The notes under the pieces were generated by a model. It did not search any database and was not told where the DNA came from. It saw only the letters and a program-made list of their open reading frames with translations. From NCBI RefSeq assembly GCF_009882915.1, contig NZ_WTUW01000001.1, positions 1,178,357 to 1,242,356 of the forward strand: a stretch of DNA of 64,000 nucleotides, in the 5' to 3' direction. How positions within the stretch are numbered: the first letter of the stretch is position 1; every line of letters begins with the position of its first letter. The stretch comes from Sneathiella litorea (GTDB lineage: Bacteria > Pseudomonadota > Alphaproteobacteria > Sneathiellales > Sneathiellaceae). This document shows positions 46,201 through 55,607 of the stretch, in pieces. Both the position numbers and the translations under genes were made by a program.

Positions 46201-46290
46201 TTATTTTTCCTGATGAATTGCCAAGTTCTAATTCAGCCAACAACATATCGATTAAAATGGTTCTGTCACTCCTGAAACGGACGTGTACAC

Positions 46291-47352
46291 CTATTTTGAC
46301 CCAACGATGCTACGGGTGCGCGCCTTGAACCTTCTGGCAATGCCGAGGGATGGTTTTTCAATAATTATCCAGGAAAGAAAGGCGCAAATGAGAGCCAGCG
46401 GAAAGGCGTACAGGATATTGAGATATGGGTTGGTCACCCCCATATAGGCGACAAGCTGCTGAATGGGAAAGGCATAGATATAGACACCATAGGAATAGTC
46501 GCCCAGCCGATTGTATTCCCTTATTCTTCCTTTGGGTAAAAAGGCCATCAGAAAAACAATATAGGTGAGAGACAGCATGAAAGCTTCCCGAAAGATCACG
46601 CTGTCGTACAAAAGCGCTGTCAAAATGATCAGCACACCACCAATCATCCAGTTTAAAAGAAGCTTCTGACGCCAGACAAAAAATAAAACTCCAATCATGA
46701 AAGGGAAGGCCAGTTTTGCGAGCGCGACAAGGCGCTGTTGCGGTTCAAAGTAGAGTATAAAACCGTAGAATAGGATAAACGTAAGCCAGGCAAAGAACAT
46801 GAGGCGTTGCGATTTTAATAATCCTGCGAGCCCCAATATTGTTACAAAGAAATAACAAACAAGTTCATGGCTCAATGTCCAAAGGGGGATATTAATTGTA
46901 CCGCCAACTGGATTTCCCTTGAAGACGCCCGGTAAATATTGTTCGAGTGAGAATAGAGTGAAGTTCCGCAGGATGTATTCTGGCGCTGCCTGCCATATCG
47001 CACTTATGTCCGCAACGGTAATCAATGGGGCGAGGACAAGTGCAGTGATGAGAAGCATAACAAGCAACCCTGGAAAAATGCGCATAACGCGCGATAGCCA
47101 AAAGCGCTTGAGGTTCGGGTCGCGATCATAGCTTTGTGCAATAAGGTACCCGGAGATTGCGAAAAAAATGGAAACGCAGATTATTCCAAGGTCAATACCA
47201 AGCAGTATTTCAGCAAATGGTTGTTGCTTGATTTTGCCCGTTGAAACTGGCCAGGCATGCGATATCAGCACACCGGCTGCAGCCAGCAATCTAATCAGAT
47301 TGAGATTATTGTCGCGCCCTTTGTCAACGTCGGACAAAAATACTCGTCCCAT
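46291..47352 (-). CDS. Acyltransferase 3 (OafA/YrhL-type) membrane protein
   Basis: 353 residues with about ten membrane helices. The catalytic His region SHAWPVS at about 37 and an Arg after the second segment are typical of family 3 O-acyltransferases, which acetylate surface polysaccharides or peptidoglycan. Target unknown; no sugar biosynthesis genes nearby. Confidence 0.88.
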   Translation of the reverse strand: MGRVFLSDVDKGRDNNLNLIRLLAAAGVLISHAWPVSTGKIKQQPFAEILLGIDLGIICVSIFFAISGYLIAQSYDRDPNLKRFWLSRVMRIFPGLLVMLLITALVLAPLITVADISAIWQAAPEYILRNFTLFSLEQYLPGVFKGNPVGGTINIPLWTLSHELVCYFFVTILGLAGLLKSQRLMFFAWLTFILFYGFILYFEPQQRLVALAKLAFPFMIGVLFFVWRQKLLLNWMIGGVLIILTALLYDSVIFREAFMLSLTYIVFLMAFLPKGRIREYNRLGDYSYGVYIYAFPIQQLVAYMGVTNPYLNILYAFPLALICAFLSWIIIEKPSLGIARRFKARTRSIVGSK

Positions 47353-47467
47353 TTAATGCCCCCAACCCGTCAGTGACGATTCTTCGACTAAGGAAAAATG
47401 ACAGGTCGATCGCTGCCTGCTAAACTTCTAATTTAACACGAATTTATTTAATAATAAATGTAAGGAC

Positions 47468-48346
47468 ATGACGGCAAACATGAAGGAATTTCTAATTGCT
47501 CCAGATCCCAAAGCGGCGAGCCTGAGCGAAAACCTGCAGGGTATTGATCAAAGTGGGGACGCAATCAGTTTGCCTGTTGTGGTTGAGAAGCCGCTAACTC
47601 TGTTCCTGAACGGTCAGGAAATTGTCACCATGATGACAATTGGCGACTATCCGGATTATCTGGCGCTGGGTTATTTGTTGAACCAGAATATGCTGCATGC
47701 AGATGACAAAGTAACGGGCATTGACTATGACGAAGACCTTGGAGTCGTCGTGGTACGTACCGAAAGGGAAACTGATTTTGAGGATAAACTGAAGAAGAAA
47801 ACCCAAACATCCGGCTGTGCGCAGGGCACTGTGTTCGGTGATGTTATGGAAAAATTTGAAGATATTGTCCTTGATACCGATGCCGTCCTTAAAACATCCT
47901 GGATTTACGACCTGTCGCGAAAAATTAATCAACAACCCTCTCTTTACTTGGAAGCGGGCGCTATTCACGGCTGTGTATTGTGCGAAGGAGACCGACCCTT
48001 GATTTATATGGAGGATGTTGGCCGGCATAATGCGATCGACAAGATTGCAGGTTATATGTGGCGACATGGCATCTCGCCACGAGACAAAATTTTTTACACA
48101 ACTGGGCGATTAACCTCGGAAATGGTGATCAAGACAGTTCAGATGCAATTATCAATTGTTATCTCCCGCTCAGGATTTACTGCTTGGGGGGTTGATCTCG
48201 CCCGGCAAGCCAATCTTACGCTGATTGGTCGTGCGAGAGGAAAGCGGTTTGTCTGTTTGTCTGGTGCAGAGCGACTGGTCTTCGATGCAGACCCTGCAAA
48301 AATTCCAGATGAACCTCGGAAATATCAGCGAAAGGCGGCGCAATGA
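47468..48346 (+). CDS. fdhD: Formate dehydrogenase accessory sulfurtransferase
   Basis: 292 residues. FdhD moves sulfur to the molybdenum cofactor of formate dehydrogenase, needed for activity. The usual Cys pair is reduced to one Cys here (Cys117 in SGCAQGT). MEDVGRHNAIDK and TTGRLTSEMVIK are family motifs. The ATG of mobA overlaps its stop by four bases. The target enzyme is 8 kb downstream. Confidence 0.93.
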   Translation: MTANMKEFLIAPDPKAASLSENLQGIDQSGDAISLPVVVEKPLTLFLNGQEIVTMMTIGDYPDYLALGYLLNQNMLHADDKVTGIDYDEDLGVVVVRTERETDFEDKLKKKTQTSGCAQGTVFGDVMEKFEDIVLDTDAVLKTSWIYDLSRKINQQPSLYLEAGAIHGCVLCEGDRPLIYMEDVGRHNAIDKIAGYMWRHGISPRDKIFYTTGRLTSEMVIKTVQMQLSIVISRSGFTAWGVDLARQANLTLIGRARGKRFVCLSGAERLVFDADPAKIPDEPRKYQRKAAQ

Positions 48347-48960
48347 AAGGCACTTCGATGGAGTTTCCATGCCTCCTATTGGCAGGCGGACAATCGCGGC
48401 GTATGGGAGGCGGCAGTAAATTTTTGCAGAAACTGGGCGGCAAGACATTGTTAACGCGCATTATCGACACTCTCCGTCCACAAGTGGGCGAAATTGTCTT
48501 GAACATGAACGTTGAAATAGCCGGCGTTGCACCGCCAGAAATTCCAGTTGTGCAGGATAGTGTTGCCGGGTTTGCAGGCCCGCTTGCGGGAATATTGACG
48601 GGTATGGAGTATTTTGGAAGAAAAGGGGGCGGTGCCACCCATATGTTGAGTGTCCCAACGGATGCGCCTTTTATTCCAGATAATCTCGTCGAACGCTTAG
48701 CGCTTGAAATTAAGGGAAATAGCGAAAAGATTGTTATGGCGAATTCTGTGGGGCGTGTGCATCCTGTGGTCGCTCTCTGGCCAATTTCTCTTGCCCGGGA
48801 CTTGCGTGCGGCACTTGTTGACGAAGACCTGCGAAAAATCCTCGTCTTTGCAGATCGCTATTCGCGATGCGAGGTAATCTGGGAAGAAAGCGCAGGCGAT
48901 CCGTTCTTTAATATTAACCGCCCCGAAGATCTTGCAGAAGCAGAACGCCGTCTTCTATAA
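48343..48960 (+). CDS. mobA: Molybdenum cofactor guanylyltransferase
   Basis: 205 residues with LLAGGQSRRMGGGSK near the N-terminus, the GTP-binding motif, and VPTDAPFIP. Attaches GMP to molybdopterin to make MGD, the form in formate dehydrogenase. Translationally coupled to fdhD by an ATGA overlap. Confidence 0.95.
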   Translation: MKGTSMEFPCLLLAGGQSRRMGGGSKFLQKLGGKTLLTRIIDTLRPQVGEIVLNMNVEIAGVAPPEIPVVQDSVAGFAGPLAGILTGMEYFGRKGGGATHMLSVPTDAPFIPDNLVERLALEIKGNSEKIVMANSVGRVHPVVALWPISLARDLRAALVDEDLRKILVFADRYSRCEVIWEESAGDPFFNINRPEDLAEAERRLL

Positions 48961-48968
48961 CGAGGCAA

Positions 48969-49811
48969 TCAACGGCGTTTTGCAGGGATATTGATTAACG
49001 CAACACCACAAATGGCAATCACCAAGCCTAGCCCGACGATCAGTGAAAACTGTTCTCCCAAAATGACGATGCCCAGCATCACCCCGATTCCCATACGCAA
49101 ATAGCTTTGGCTGGCCGTGCCAAGCGATCCCAGCGTGTTGATCAGGCGAAAGTAAAGGAGCAGGGCGAGTGCTGTCCCGAATGTTCCAAGCGTGACAACC
49201 GCCACAAGCGAAGAAGCAGATGGCGAAAGCGTCCATGGTCGATCAATAATAAGACTGGCGGGAACCAAAACCAGCGTCGCAGAAATCATGACGCCCGCGG
49301 CAGTGACAGTAGATGGAAGGGCGGCGAACCTCTTACCATAGATGGCTGCATAGCCATACAGCATGGCGCTGGCGAGAATGGCAACTTGAGCAATGACCTG
49401 TTGTCCCAGGTTTTGCAGAACGTCGACACCAATAATCATGACAACCCCGGCTAGTCCGATAAAGGCACCGGAAATTTTTCGTGCGGTTACTGTCTCATGT
49501 TTTGTTACCAGCCAAGTGAGGAAAAAGACAAATATTGGCGATGTTGAATTAAGAACAGTAGCAAGTCCGCTCTCGACATATTGCTGGCCCCAGGCGAGAA
49601 GCACCCAAGCGCCAAAACTATTGAAGAAGGACTGGATAACAAAACTTCGCCAAGTTGAAAAGTCTGTCGGTAATCGATAGCCTTGCCACCAGATAACGGT
49701 AAGAAGGACAAATGCGGCAACGGACACTCGAAGCGCAACCAAGGAGGTCGGCGGGATGGTTTCCACTCCGATACGAATGAGTAGATAGGAAGAGCCCCAA
49801 AGACTCGCCAA
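48969..49811 (-). CDS. EamA family DMT exporter, start uncertain
   Basis: At least 280 residues with ten membrane helices in two EamA repeats. From the first canonical start, TTG 49811, the first helix is truncated. In-frame codons before it read a hydrophobic YLLLVLL, consistent with the missing part of TM1; the in-frame TAG and absence of ATG/GTG/TTG leave ATT 49862 (AGAGG eight bases before) as the best start. Substrate unknown. Confidence 0.83.
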   Translation of the reverse strand: MASLWGSSYLLIRIGVETIPPTSLVALRVSVAAFVLLTVIWWQGYRLPTDFSTWRSFVIQSFFNSFGAWVLLAWGQQYVESGLATVLNSTSPIFVFFLTWLVTKHETVTARKISGAFIGLAGVVMIIGVDVLQNLGQQVIAQVAILASAMLYGYAAIYGKRFAALPSTVTAAGVMISATLVLVPASLIIDRPWTLSPSASSLVAVVTLGTFGTALALLLYFRLINTLGSLGTASQSYLRMGIGVMLGIVILGEQFSLIVGLGLVIAICGVALINIPAKRR

Positions 49812-49993
49812 AAGGACGAGTAGTAAATATTCCCTTGGTCGATTGATGGTTGAAGCGGAAATGGGCTTGGCCTCTGTTATAAATATTTTGCTATGGCAGG
49901 AGCATAGATTCTAAATCTGATTTTTGTTTCGCTCCAGATCGAACTGTTATCTTAGAGTAATCGAGTTTAATATTAGGGTAGATATTTGTTAAA

Positions 49994-50890
49994 CTAGTTC
50001 TCACCCATCAGTTTTTCGCGGCGGCGCTCGACAACATCACTCAAAAAATCACTGACAGCTCGAATTCGGGCCAGATCGTGAATGTCTTCTGGTGTATTTA
50101 GCCAGTAACTTCGCTCTATACTGATCTCATCGGGGAGAATAGAAACGAGCTCTGGGTATCCGTCGGCGGCGAAGCAATGCAGGATGCTGATGCCCCCTCC
50201 TGCAAGTGTCGCCTGAAATTGAAATACGATGCTGGAACTTTTCAGGCCGATATTCGGATTGCCAATGATGTCGCTTAGATAGAGAAGCTGTGGATCCGGC
50301 ACCAGTTCTTCAATATATGAGATGAAGTTGTGCAGGTATAAATCTTCGAGATTGCGGATTGGCTTGTGGCTTTTGAGATAGTCCCGTGTTGCGTATAGGC
50401 GGAGTCGATAGTCCGTCAATTTTCGGGAAATCAGGCGGCCTGATTTCGGGCGACCAAGTGTGATGGATAAATCAGCCTCTCGTTTGGAAAGGCTGACAAA
50501 TCGGTCGTTCGCGACAAATTCGAGCTCGATTTTCGGATGCAGTTTCTGGAAAGCCGGTAGTTCTTGGGCCAGAAACTGGCTGCCAAACCCTTCCGGGACG
50601 CCAAGGCGTACCGTTCCTGTAAGAGTCTGGTTCTCCCCGCCCACCGTATCCTGGATGTTCGCTGACGCGCTCTCCATCTGCTCCGCCAGCGGCAGCAATC
50701 TTTCCCCCGCCTCAGTCAGAACGAAACCGCGGGATGTCGCCTCGAATAATTTGGCGTCCAGCTTGCCTTCCAGTGCAAGAACTCGGCGACCGACCGTAGT
50801 ATGGTCTACTTTAAGCGCTTTAGCCACTTCCGTCAGGCGCCCTTTACGGCTAAGCTCCAGGAAGAAACGAATGTCGTCCCAGTCAAAAAT
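49994..50890 (-). CDS. LysR family regulator, apparent ATT start
   Basis: The frame opens with FDWDDIRFFLELSR and the helix-turn-helix at VAKALKVDHTTVGRRV, the N-terminus of this LysR subgroup. The methionine position corresponds to ATT at 50890, with GAGG eight bases upstream (50899-50902) and no ATG/GTG/TTG until GTG 50827, which would cut off the first helix. The effector-binding domain follows from about residue 115. Likely regulator of the divergent mmsA, by context. Confidence 0.88.
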   Translation of the reverse strand: MFDWDDIRFFLELSRKGRLTEVAKALKVDHTTVGRRVLALEGKLDAKLFEATSRGFVLTEAGERLLPLAEQMESASANIQDTVGGENQTLTGTVRLGVPEGFGSQFLAQELPAFQKLHPKIELEFVANDRFVSLSKREADLSITLGRPKSGRLISRKLTDYRLRLYATRDYLKSHKPIRNLEDLYLHNFISYIEELVPDPQLLYLSDIIGNPNIGLKSSSIVFQFQATLAGGGISILHCFAADGYPELVSILPDEISIERSYWLNTPEDIHDLARIRAVSDFLSDVVERRREKLMGEN

Positions 50891-50953
50891 AAGAAATACC
50901 TCATGTGCGATTTTACACAGGGAATGTGCGTTCTTATCTAATTACTTTGCAAT

Positions 50954-50967
50954 TTTACCTATGTAAA
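50954..50967. promoter_or_regulatory. Candidate LysR binding dyad
   Basis: TTTAC-CTAT-GTAAA, a perfect 5-bp dyad in the lysR-mmsA gap, 36 bases before mmsA. It has the T-Nx-A layout of a LysR box. Confidence 0.3.
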
Positions 50968-51003
50968 GTGGCGTGAAATAAGAGCTCATTGGGAGAAGAT
51001 CAG

Positions 51004-52497
51004 ATGACAGAACAATTGAAACATTTTATCGGCGGTCAGTATGTCGCCGGGAAATCCGGACGGTTCAGCCCGGTTTATAATCCAAGCACCGGTGAGCATA
51101 AGGCGGATGTCCCGCTTGCGACGGAAGCTGAGGTTAGCGACGCGGTTGCTGACAGTCTCGCTGCTTTCCCCGATTGGGCAAACACTTCGCCGATTACCCG
51201 CGCGCGGGTAATGTTCAAGTTCAAGCAATTGGTTGAGGAAAATATTGAGGAACTTGCCGCTCTGCTTGCCAGTGAACATGGCAAGGTCCATTCGGACGCC
51301 AAGGGCTCGATCATTCGTGGCCTTGAAGTGGTTGAGTTTGCCTGCGGCATTCCGCATCTACTAAAAGGCGAGTTTTCTGACAATGTTTCTTCTGGCATTG
51401 ATATGTATTCCATGCGCAAGCCACTCGGTGTTGTTGCAGGTATTACACCTTTTAACTTTCCGGCCATGGTACCGATGTGGATGTTTGCCGTTGCGATTGC
51501 TTGCGGAAATACATTCATTCTGAAGCCATCGGAGAAAGACCCCTCCTTGCCAATGCGCCTGGGTGAGTTGATGCTGCAGGCAGGTGCCCCAAAGGGCGTT
51601 CTCAATGTTATAAATGGCGACAAGCTTTCTGTGGATACGCTTCTTGATGATCCTCGGGTTAAGGCGATAAGTTTTGTTGGCTCAACGCCGATCGCGAAAT
51701 ATGTCTATTCACGTGCTGCTGCTGCCGGTAAGCGGGTGCAGGCCATGGGCGGGGCCAAGAACCATATGCTGGTTATGCCAGACGCCGACATGGACAAGGC
51801 CGTGGACGCCTTGATTGGCGCAGGCTACGGTTCCGCCGGGGAGCGGTGCATGGCGATCTCAGTTGCCGTTGCCGTTGGTGATGCAGGCGATGAACTCGTC
51901 GAGAAACTCGCGCCGAAAGTGCGTAACCTTAAAGTTGGTCCGAGTGCGGCCGATGGGGACATGGGACCCTTGGTCACGAAAGAGCACCTTGAAAAAGTAA
52001 AAGGCTATGTAGATCTCGGAATTGAAGAAGGAGCGGATCTGGTGGTCGATGGCCGCGATCTCTCACTTCAGGGCTACGAAAACGGTTTTTATATGGGCGG
52101 CTGTCTTTTTGACAATGTCCAGACTGATATGCGCATCTACAAGGAAGAAATTTTCGGCCCGGTACTTTCTGTTGTGCGCGCTCCAACCTTTAATGAAGCC
52201 ATCGAGATGGTCGATAAGCATGAGTTTGGAAATGGCACGTCGATCTTCACACGTAACGGAGACGTGGCGCGCGCCTTTTCCAATAATGTTGAAATCGGCA
52301 TGGTTGGCGTGAATGTCCCAATTCCTGTTCCGCTGGCATTCCATAGCTTCGGTGGCTGGAAAAATTCAGCGTTTGGTGATCATAATCAGCATGGTCCTGA
52401 AGGCGTCAGGTTCTACACGAAGGTAAAGACAGTGACCTCGCGGTGGCCGGATAGCATCAAGGCAGGTGCTGAATTCATCATGCCGACACATAAATAA
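51004..52497 (+). CDS. mmsA: CoA-acylating methylmalonate-semialdehyde dehydrogenase
   Basis: 497 residues, standard length, from ATG 51004 with GGGAGA upstream. Aldehyde-dehydrogenase fold with MGGAKNHM and catalytic Cys in AGERCMAI. Oxidises methylmalonate semialdehyde to propionyl-CoA at the end of valine degradation. mmsB follows. Confidence 0.94.
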   Translation: MTEQLKHFIGGQYVAGKSGRFSPVYNPSTGEHKADVPLATEAEVSDAVADSLAAFPDWANTSPITRARVMFKFKQLVEENIEELAALLASEHGKVHSDAKGSIIRGLEVVEFACGIPHLLKGEFSDNVSSGIDMYSMRKPLGVVAGITPFNFPAMVPMWMFAVAIACGNTFILKPSEKDPSLPMRLGELMLQAGAPKGVLNVINGDKLSVDTLLDDPRVKAISFVGSTPIAKYVYSRAAAAGKRVQAMGGAKNHMLVMPDADMDKAVDALIGAGYGSAGERCMAISVAVAVGDAGDELVEKLAPKVRNLKVGPSAADGDMGPLVTKEHLEKVKGYVDLGIEEGADLVVDGRDLSLQGYENGFYMGGCLFDNVQTDMRIYKEEIFGPVLSVVRAPTFNEAIEMVDKHEFGNGTSIFTRNGDVARAFSNNVEIGMVGVNVPIPVPLAFHSFGGWKNSAFGDHNQHGPEGVRFYTKVKTVTSRWPDSIKAGAEFIMPTHK

Positions 52498-52511
52498 AAT
52501 AAGAATAAACT

Positions 52512-52531
52512 GCAGGGCCTTCGGGCCCTGC
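52512..52531 (+). terminator. UUCG hairpin between mmsA and mmsB
   Basis: GCAGGGCC, loop TTCG, GGCCCTGC: an 8-bp GC-rich stem closed by a stable tetraloop, in the 57-base mmsA-mmsB gap. There is no T-run, so it may be a partial terminator or processing/stability element that sets different mmsA and mmsB levels. Confidence 0.55.
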
Positions 52532-52554
52532 GCAAACAAAACGGGGATGGTATC

Positions 52555-53442
52555 ATGGCCAGAATAGGTTTCGTGGGTGTTGGTAATATGGGCGGGCCGA
52601 TGGCCTTGAACCTGTTAAAAGCCGGTCACTCAGTAAAAGTTTTTGATCTGTCGAAAGAGGCAGTTGCCGCATGTGTGAAGGAAGGTGCGGAAGCTGCGGA
52701 AAGTGCTGCTGCTGCCGCAAGCGGTGTTGGCATTGTTGTCAGCATGTTGCCCAAGGGCGATCATGTACGTGCGGTTTACCTTGGCGACGGTGGTCTTCTT
52801 GATGCGGCTGACCAGGGTACACTTTTTATAGATTGTTCGACCATTGACGTCGCCACCGCCAGAGATGTTGAAAAGGATGCGACAAAAAAAGGTATGATGA
52901 TGGTTGACGCGCCAGTGAGTGGCGGTGTTGGCGGCGCGGCAGCAGGGACGTTGACCTTCATGGTTGGTGGCAGCAAAGGGGCATTTGAAGCTGCAAAACC
53001 TATATTGGAGGCAATGGGCCAGAATATCGTGCATACTGGCGGCCCGGGGAACGGGCAGGCGGCCAAGATCTGCAATAACATGATCCTCGGTATATCCATG
53101 GTTGGCGTCTGTGAAGCCTTCGTGTTGGCGGAAAAGCTAGGCCTGGAGCACCAGACTATGTTTGATATTGTCTCCACGGCATCGGGTCAATGCTGGTCGC
53201 TTACAAGCTATTGTCCGGTTCCTGGTCCGGTCCCGGCGAGTCCGGCAAACAATGAGTATAAGCCTGGATTTTCAGCAGAAAACATGTTGAAAGATCTGCA
53301 TCTCAGTCAGGAAGCGGCGGAAGGCTTTGGCGCCTCGACAGCGCTCGGCAAGATGGCAATGGAATTATATGAGAACTATGTTTCGGGCGAAGGAAAATCT
53401 GCGGACTTCTCTGGCATTGTCAATATGATCCGGAAATCGTGA
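52555..53442 (+). CDS. mmsB: 3-hydroxyisobutyrate dehydrogenase
   Basis: 295 residues. NAD-binding GVGNMGGPMA at the N-terminus, substrate motif DAPVSGGVGGAAAGTL and catalytic Lys in GNGQAAKICNN. Oxidises 3-hydroxyisobutyrate to methylmalonate semialdehyde, the substrate of mmsA. ATG 52555. Confidence 0.95.
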   Translation: MARIGFVGVGNMGGPMALNLLKAGHSVKVFDLSKEAVAACVKEGAEAAESAAAAASGVGIVVSMLPKGDHVRAVYLGDGGLLDAADQGTLFIDCSTIDVATARDVEKDATKKGMMMVDAPVSGGVGGAAAGTLTFMVGGSKGAFEAAKPILEAMGQNIVHTGGPGNGQAAKICNNMILGISMVGVCEAFVLAEKLGLEHQTMFDIVSTASGQCWSLTSYCPVPGPVPASPANNEYKPGFSAENMLKDLHLSQEAAEGFGASTALGKMAMELYENYVSGEGKSADFSGIVNMIRKS

Positions 53443-53462
53443 CGGGTGGGTTGGCTTAAATT

Positions 53463-53867
53463 TCGAGTCTCATGTTTTTGCGAGGATGCGTCAGTGCAGG
53501 CGATTGCGGAGGCATAACGGGCCTATGGCGAGGATGGAATAAAAGCGAAACTCCAAAAATTCCACGGAATGAGTACAGAAAGCGCCTTTCGCCGCTGAAA
53601 TGATACCTGGCTTGACCCGGCATTTATGGCATGGACCCTTGAGAACTATTTATCGCATATAAAGGTTCCTGTTCTTGCGATCCAATGCCGGGAAATCCAT
53701 TCGGCACCCTTGCCCAGATTGATGCGATCAATACCGCAATACAGGGACCTGTTGAGAAGCGAATTCTAGAAAACTGTGGACACAATCCCTGGCAAAAGGA
53801 TTCCGCGAAAATGCATTTATATTCCACTGAATTTATATCCGAGCAGCTATCCTGGAGATCACCCTAA
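53463..53867 (+). pseudogene. Decayed alpha/beta-hydrolase, C-terminal half
   Basis: Three frames joined together give a recognisable alpha/beta-hydrolase C-terminus: ESHVF, then a frame change to EDASVQAIAEA, TAA, RAYGEDGIKAKLQKF, then TGA, NDTWLDPAFMAWTLENYL, KVPVLAIQC, then another frame change to NPFGTLAQIDAINTAIQGP and CGHNPWQ. The N-terminal half is missing. Two in-frame stops and two shifts mark a dead gene. It fills most of the 53443-53928 gap. Confidence 0.85.
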
Positions 53868-53928
53868 TTTTCACGGTGTTTGTTGAATATCGCTTGCGGT
53901 TTGCAACCATTTGATTGACTAATTAGGT

Positions 53929-54849
53929 ATGACTATACCTATCTCAGATAATATGCGCGGTGCGGCGTTCATGTCTATCACCATGGCCGCCTACGTTGCT
54001 AACGACACGGTAATGAAGCTGTTGTCTGACCATCTCAATCTCTATCAAGCGATGTTTTTGCGTGGCATATTCACAACCATGTTGATCGGCGGACTTTGCC
54101 TGTTCAAAGGGGTGTTGATTTATCGAATCCCAAAAGGAGACCGTTTAACAATTTCCCTTCGTCTTGTGGGTGAAGTCGGCGGGACGGTATTTTACCTGAC
54201 CGCGTTATTTCATATGCCGATCGCAAATGCTTCAGCAATTTTGCAGGCACTACCGCTCGCCGTGACGCTTGCCGGAGCCATTTTCCTATCCGAAACGGTG
54301 GGCTGGCGCCGTTATCTGGCTATTATTTCGGGATTTCTTGGCGTCCTGATGATCGTCCGGCCTGGGTCCGATGGGTTTAATGAATACTCAATGTTCGCTG
54401 TCGTTGCCGTATTGTTTATTGTTCTGCGGGATATTTCAACGCGCCGTTTGTCTGTGGGGGTTCCATCTTTGTTTATATCTCTCTTGACCTCTGTTGCGGT
54501 TATGTCCGTCGGAGCGTTGCTGTCATTGACCGAAGAGTGGCGACCGGTGAGTTTTGGAGAGCTTAGCCTGCTAGCAGTGGCGGCCCTTTTTATCATCTTT
54601 GGCTATCTTTTTAGTGTTATGGCAATGCGCATAGGCGATATCAGTTTTTCCTCCCCATTTCGCTATACCATCCTGATTTGGGCAATCATTATTGGTATCG
54701 TTGTTTTTGGCGATATTCCAGACAATTGGACAATTATGGGCAGCCTCATTATCGTAGGAAGTGGCGTATATACTTTTTACCGCGAACGGTATGTGTATGC
54801 GAAGGATTATGGGTTTGACGATAACGGTACTTCAAAAAGGATAAAATAA
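53929..54849 (+). CDS. EamA/DMT family transporter
   Basis: 306 residues with ten membrane helices in two EamA halves, the first starting SMTMAAYVANDTVMKLL-like after a short N-terminus. Probable metabolite exporter; substrate unknown. Its stop TAA (54847-54849) is next to the ATG of the crotonase at 54850, so they are translated together. Confidence 0.87.
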   Translation: MTIPISDNMRGAAFMSITMAAYVANDTVMKLLSDHLNLYQAMFLRGIFTTMLIGGLCLFKGVLIYRIPKGDRLTISLRLVGEVGGTVFYLTALFHMPIANASAILQALPLAVTLAGAIFLSETVGWRRYLAIISGFLGVLMIVRPGSDGFNEYSMFAVVAVLFIVLRDISTRRLSVGVPSLFISLLTSVAVMSVGALLSLTEEWRPVSFGELSLLAVAALFIIFGYLFSVMAMRIGDISFSSPFRYTILIWAIIIGIVVFGDIPDNWTIMGSLIIVGSGVYTFYRERYVYAKDYGFDDNGTSKRIK

Positions 54850-55590
54850 ATGGTAGCGCTGGTCACACGAAAAGATATCGATGGTATCGCTATAATTAGC
54901 CTGAACCGACCAGATGCGCTGAATGCTCTGAGCCCGTCACTGTTTGTGGAACTCCATGACCATGTGGCGGCTTTATCTGAAGAGACGGAAAATATTGGCT
55001 GTGTAATTTTGCGCGGGGAGGGCCGGTCTTTTTCCGCTGGCAATGATCTCAAGGCGATGCAGGCCGGTGAAAAAGCGCCTCATCCCTTTTTCCAAGCCGA
55101 AACTGTTGAAATGATTGAAGACCTCCCGCAGCCTGTCATTGCTGAAGTGCAAGGTCATTGTTATACCGGCGCACTGGAGTTGGTTCTTGCCTGTGATTTG
55201 ATGATCTGCGGCGAGAGTGCACGGTTCGCTGACACCCATGGTAAATGGGGCCTCACTCCGCTCTGGGGGATGAGCCAGCGGCTCCCTCGTCGGGTAGGGG
55301 GGCTGTGTGCGAAGGAGATGATGTACACGGGGCGGGTCGTCAATGGCGCTGAAGCGTTTGAAATCGGGTTGGTCAATAAATGCGTAGTCGACTCAAAGCT
55401 TTCCGAAGAGACCTTGCAAATGGCGCGCGCCATAGTCGATAACTCCTGGCATACAGTTCGCGCTGATAAAATGCTGGTAACCAAGGGACAGGATTACGGA
55501 TTGAAAGATGGGCTTGCATTCGAACGCGAAAATAGTCCGGGACGGGCCACCGGCAAAGAAGAGCGATTGTCCACCTTCAAGAAAGGTTGA
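54850..55590 (+). CDS. Enoyl-CoA hydratase/isomerase family protein
   Basis: 246 residues, crotonase fold: GRSFSAGNDLKAM oxyanion motif and KWGLTPLWGMSQRLPRRVG. One of the two usual catalytic glutamates is not where expected, so the reaction may not be simple hydration. AAAGGAT upstream of ATG 54850; coupled to the EamA gene. Confidence 0.85.
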   Translation: MVALVTRKDIDGIAIISLNRPDALNALSPSLFVELHDHVAALSEETENIGCVILRGEGRSFSAGNDLKAMQAGEKAPHPFFQAETVEMIEDLPQPVIAEVQGHCYTGALELVLACDLMICGESARFADTHGKWGLTPLWGMSQRLPRRVGGLCAKEMMYTGRVVNGAEAFEIGLVNKCVVDSKLSEETLQMARAIVDNSWHTVRADKMLVTKGQDYGLKDGLAFERENSPGRATGKEERLSTFKKG

Positions 55591-55607
55591 GTCCTCGCCA
55601 GAATTCA

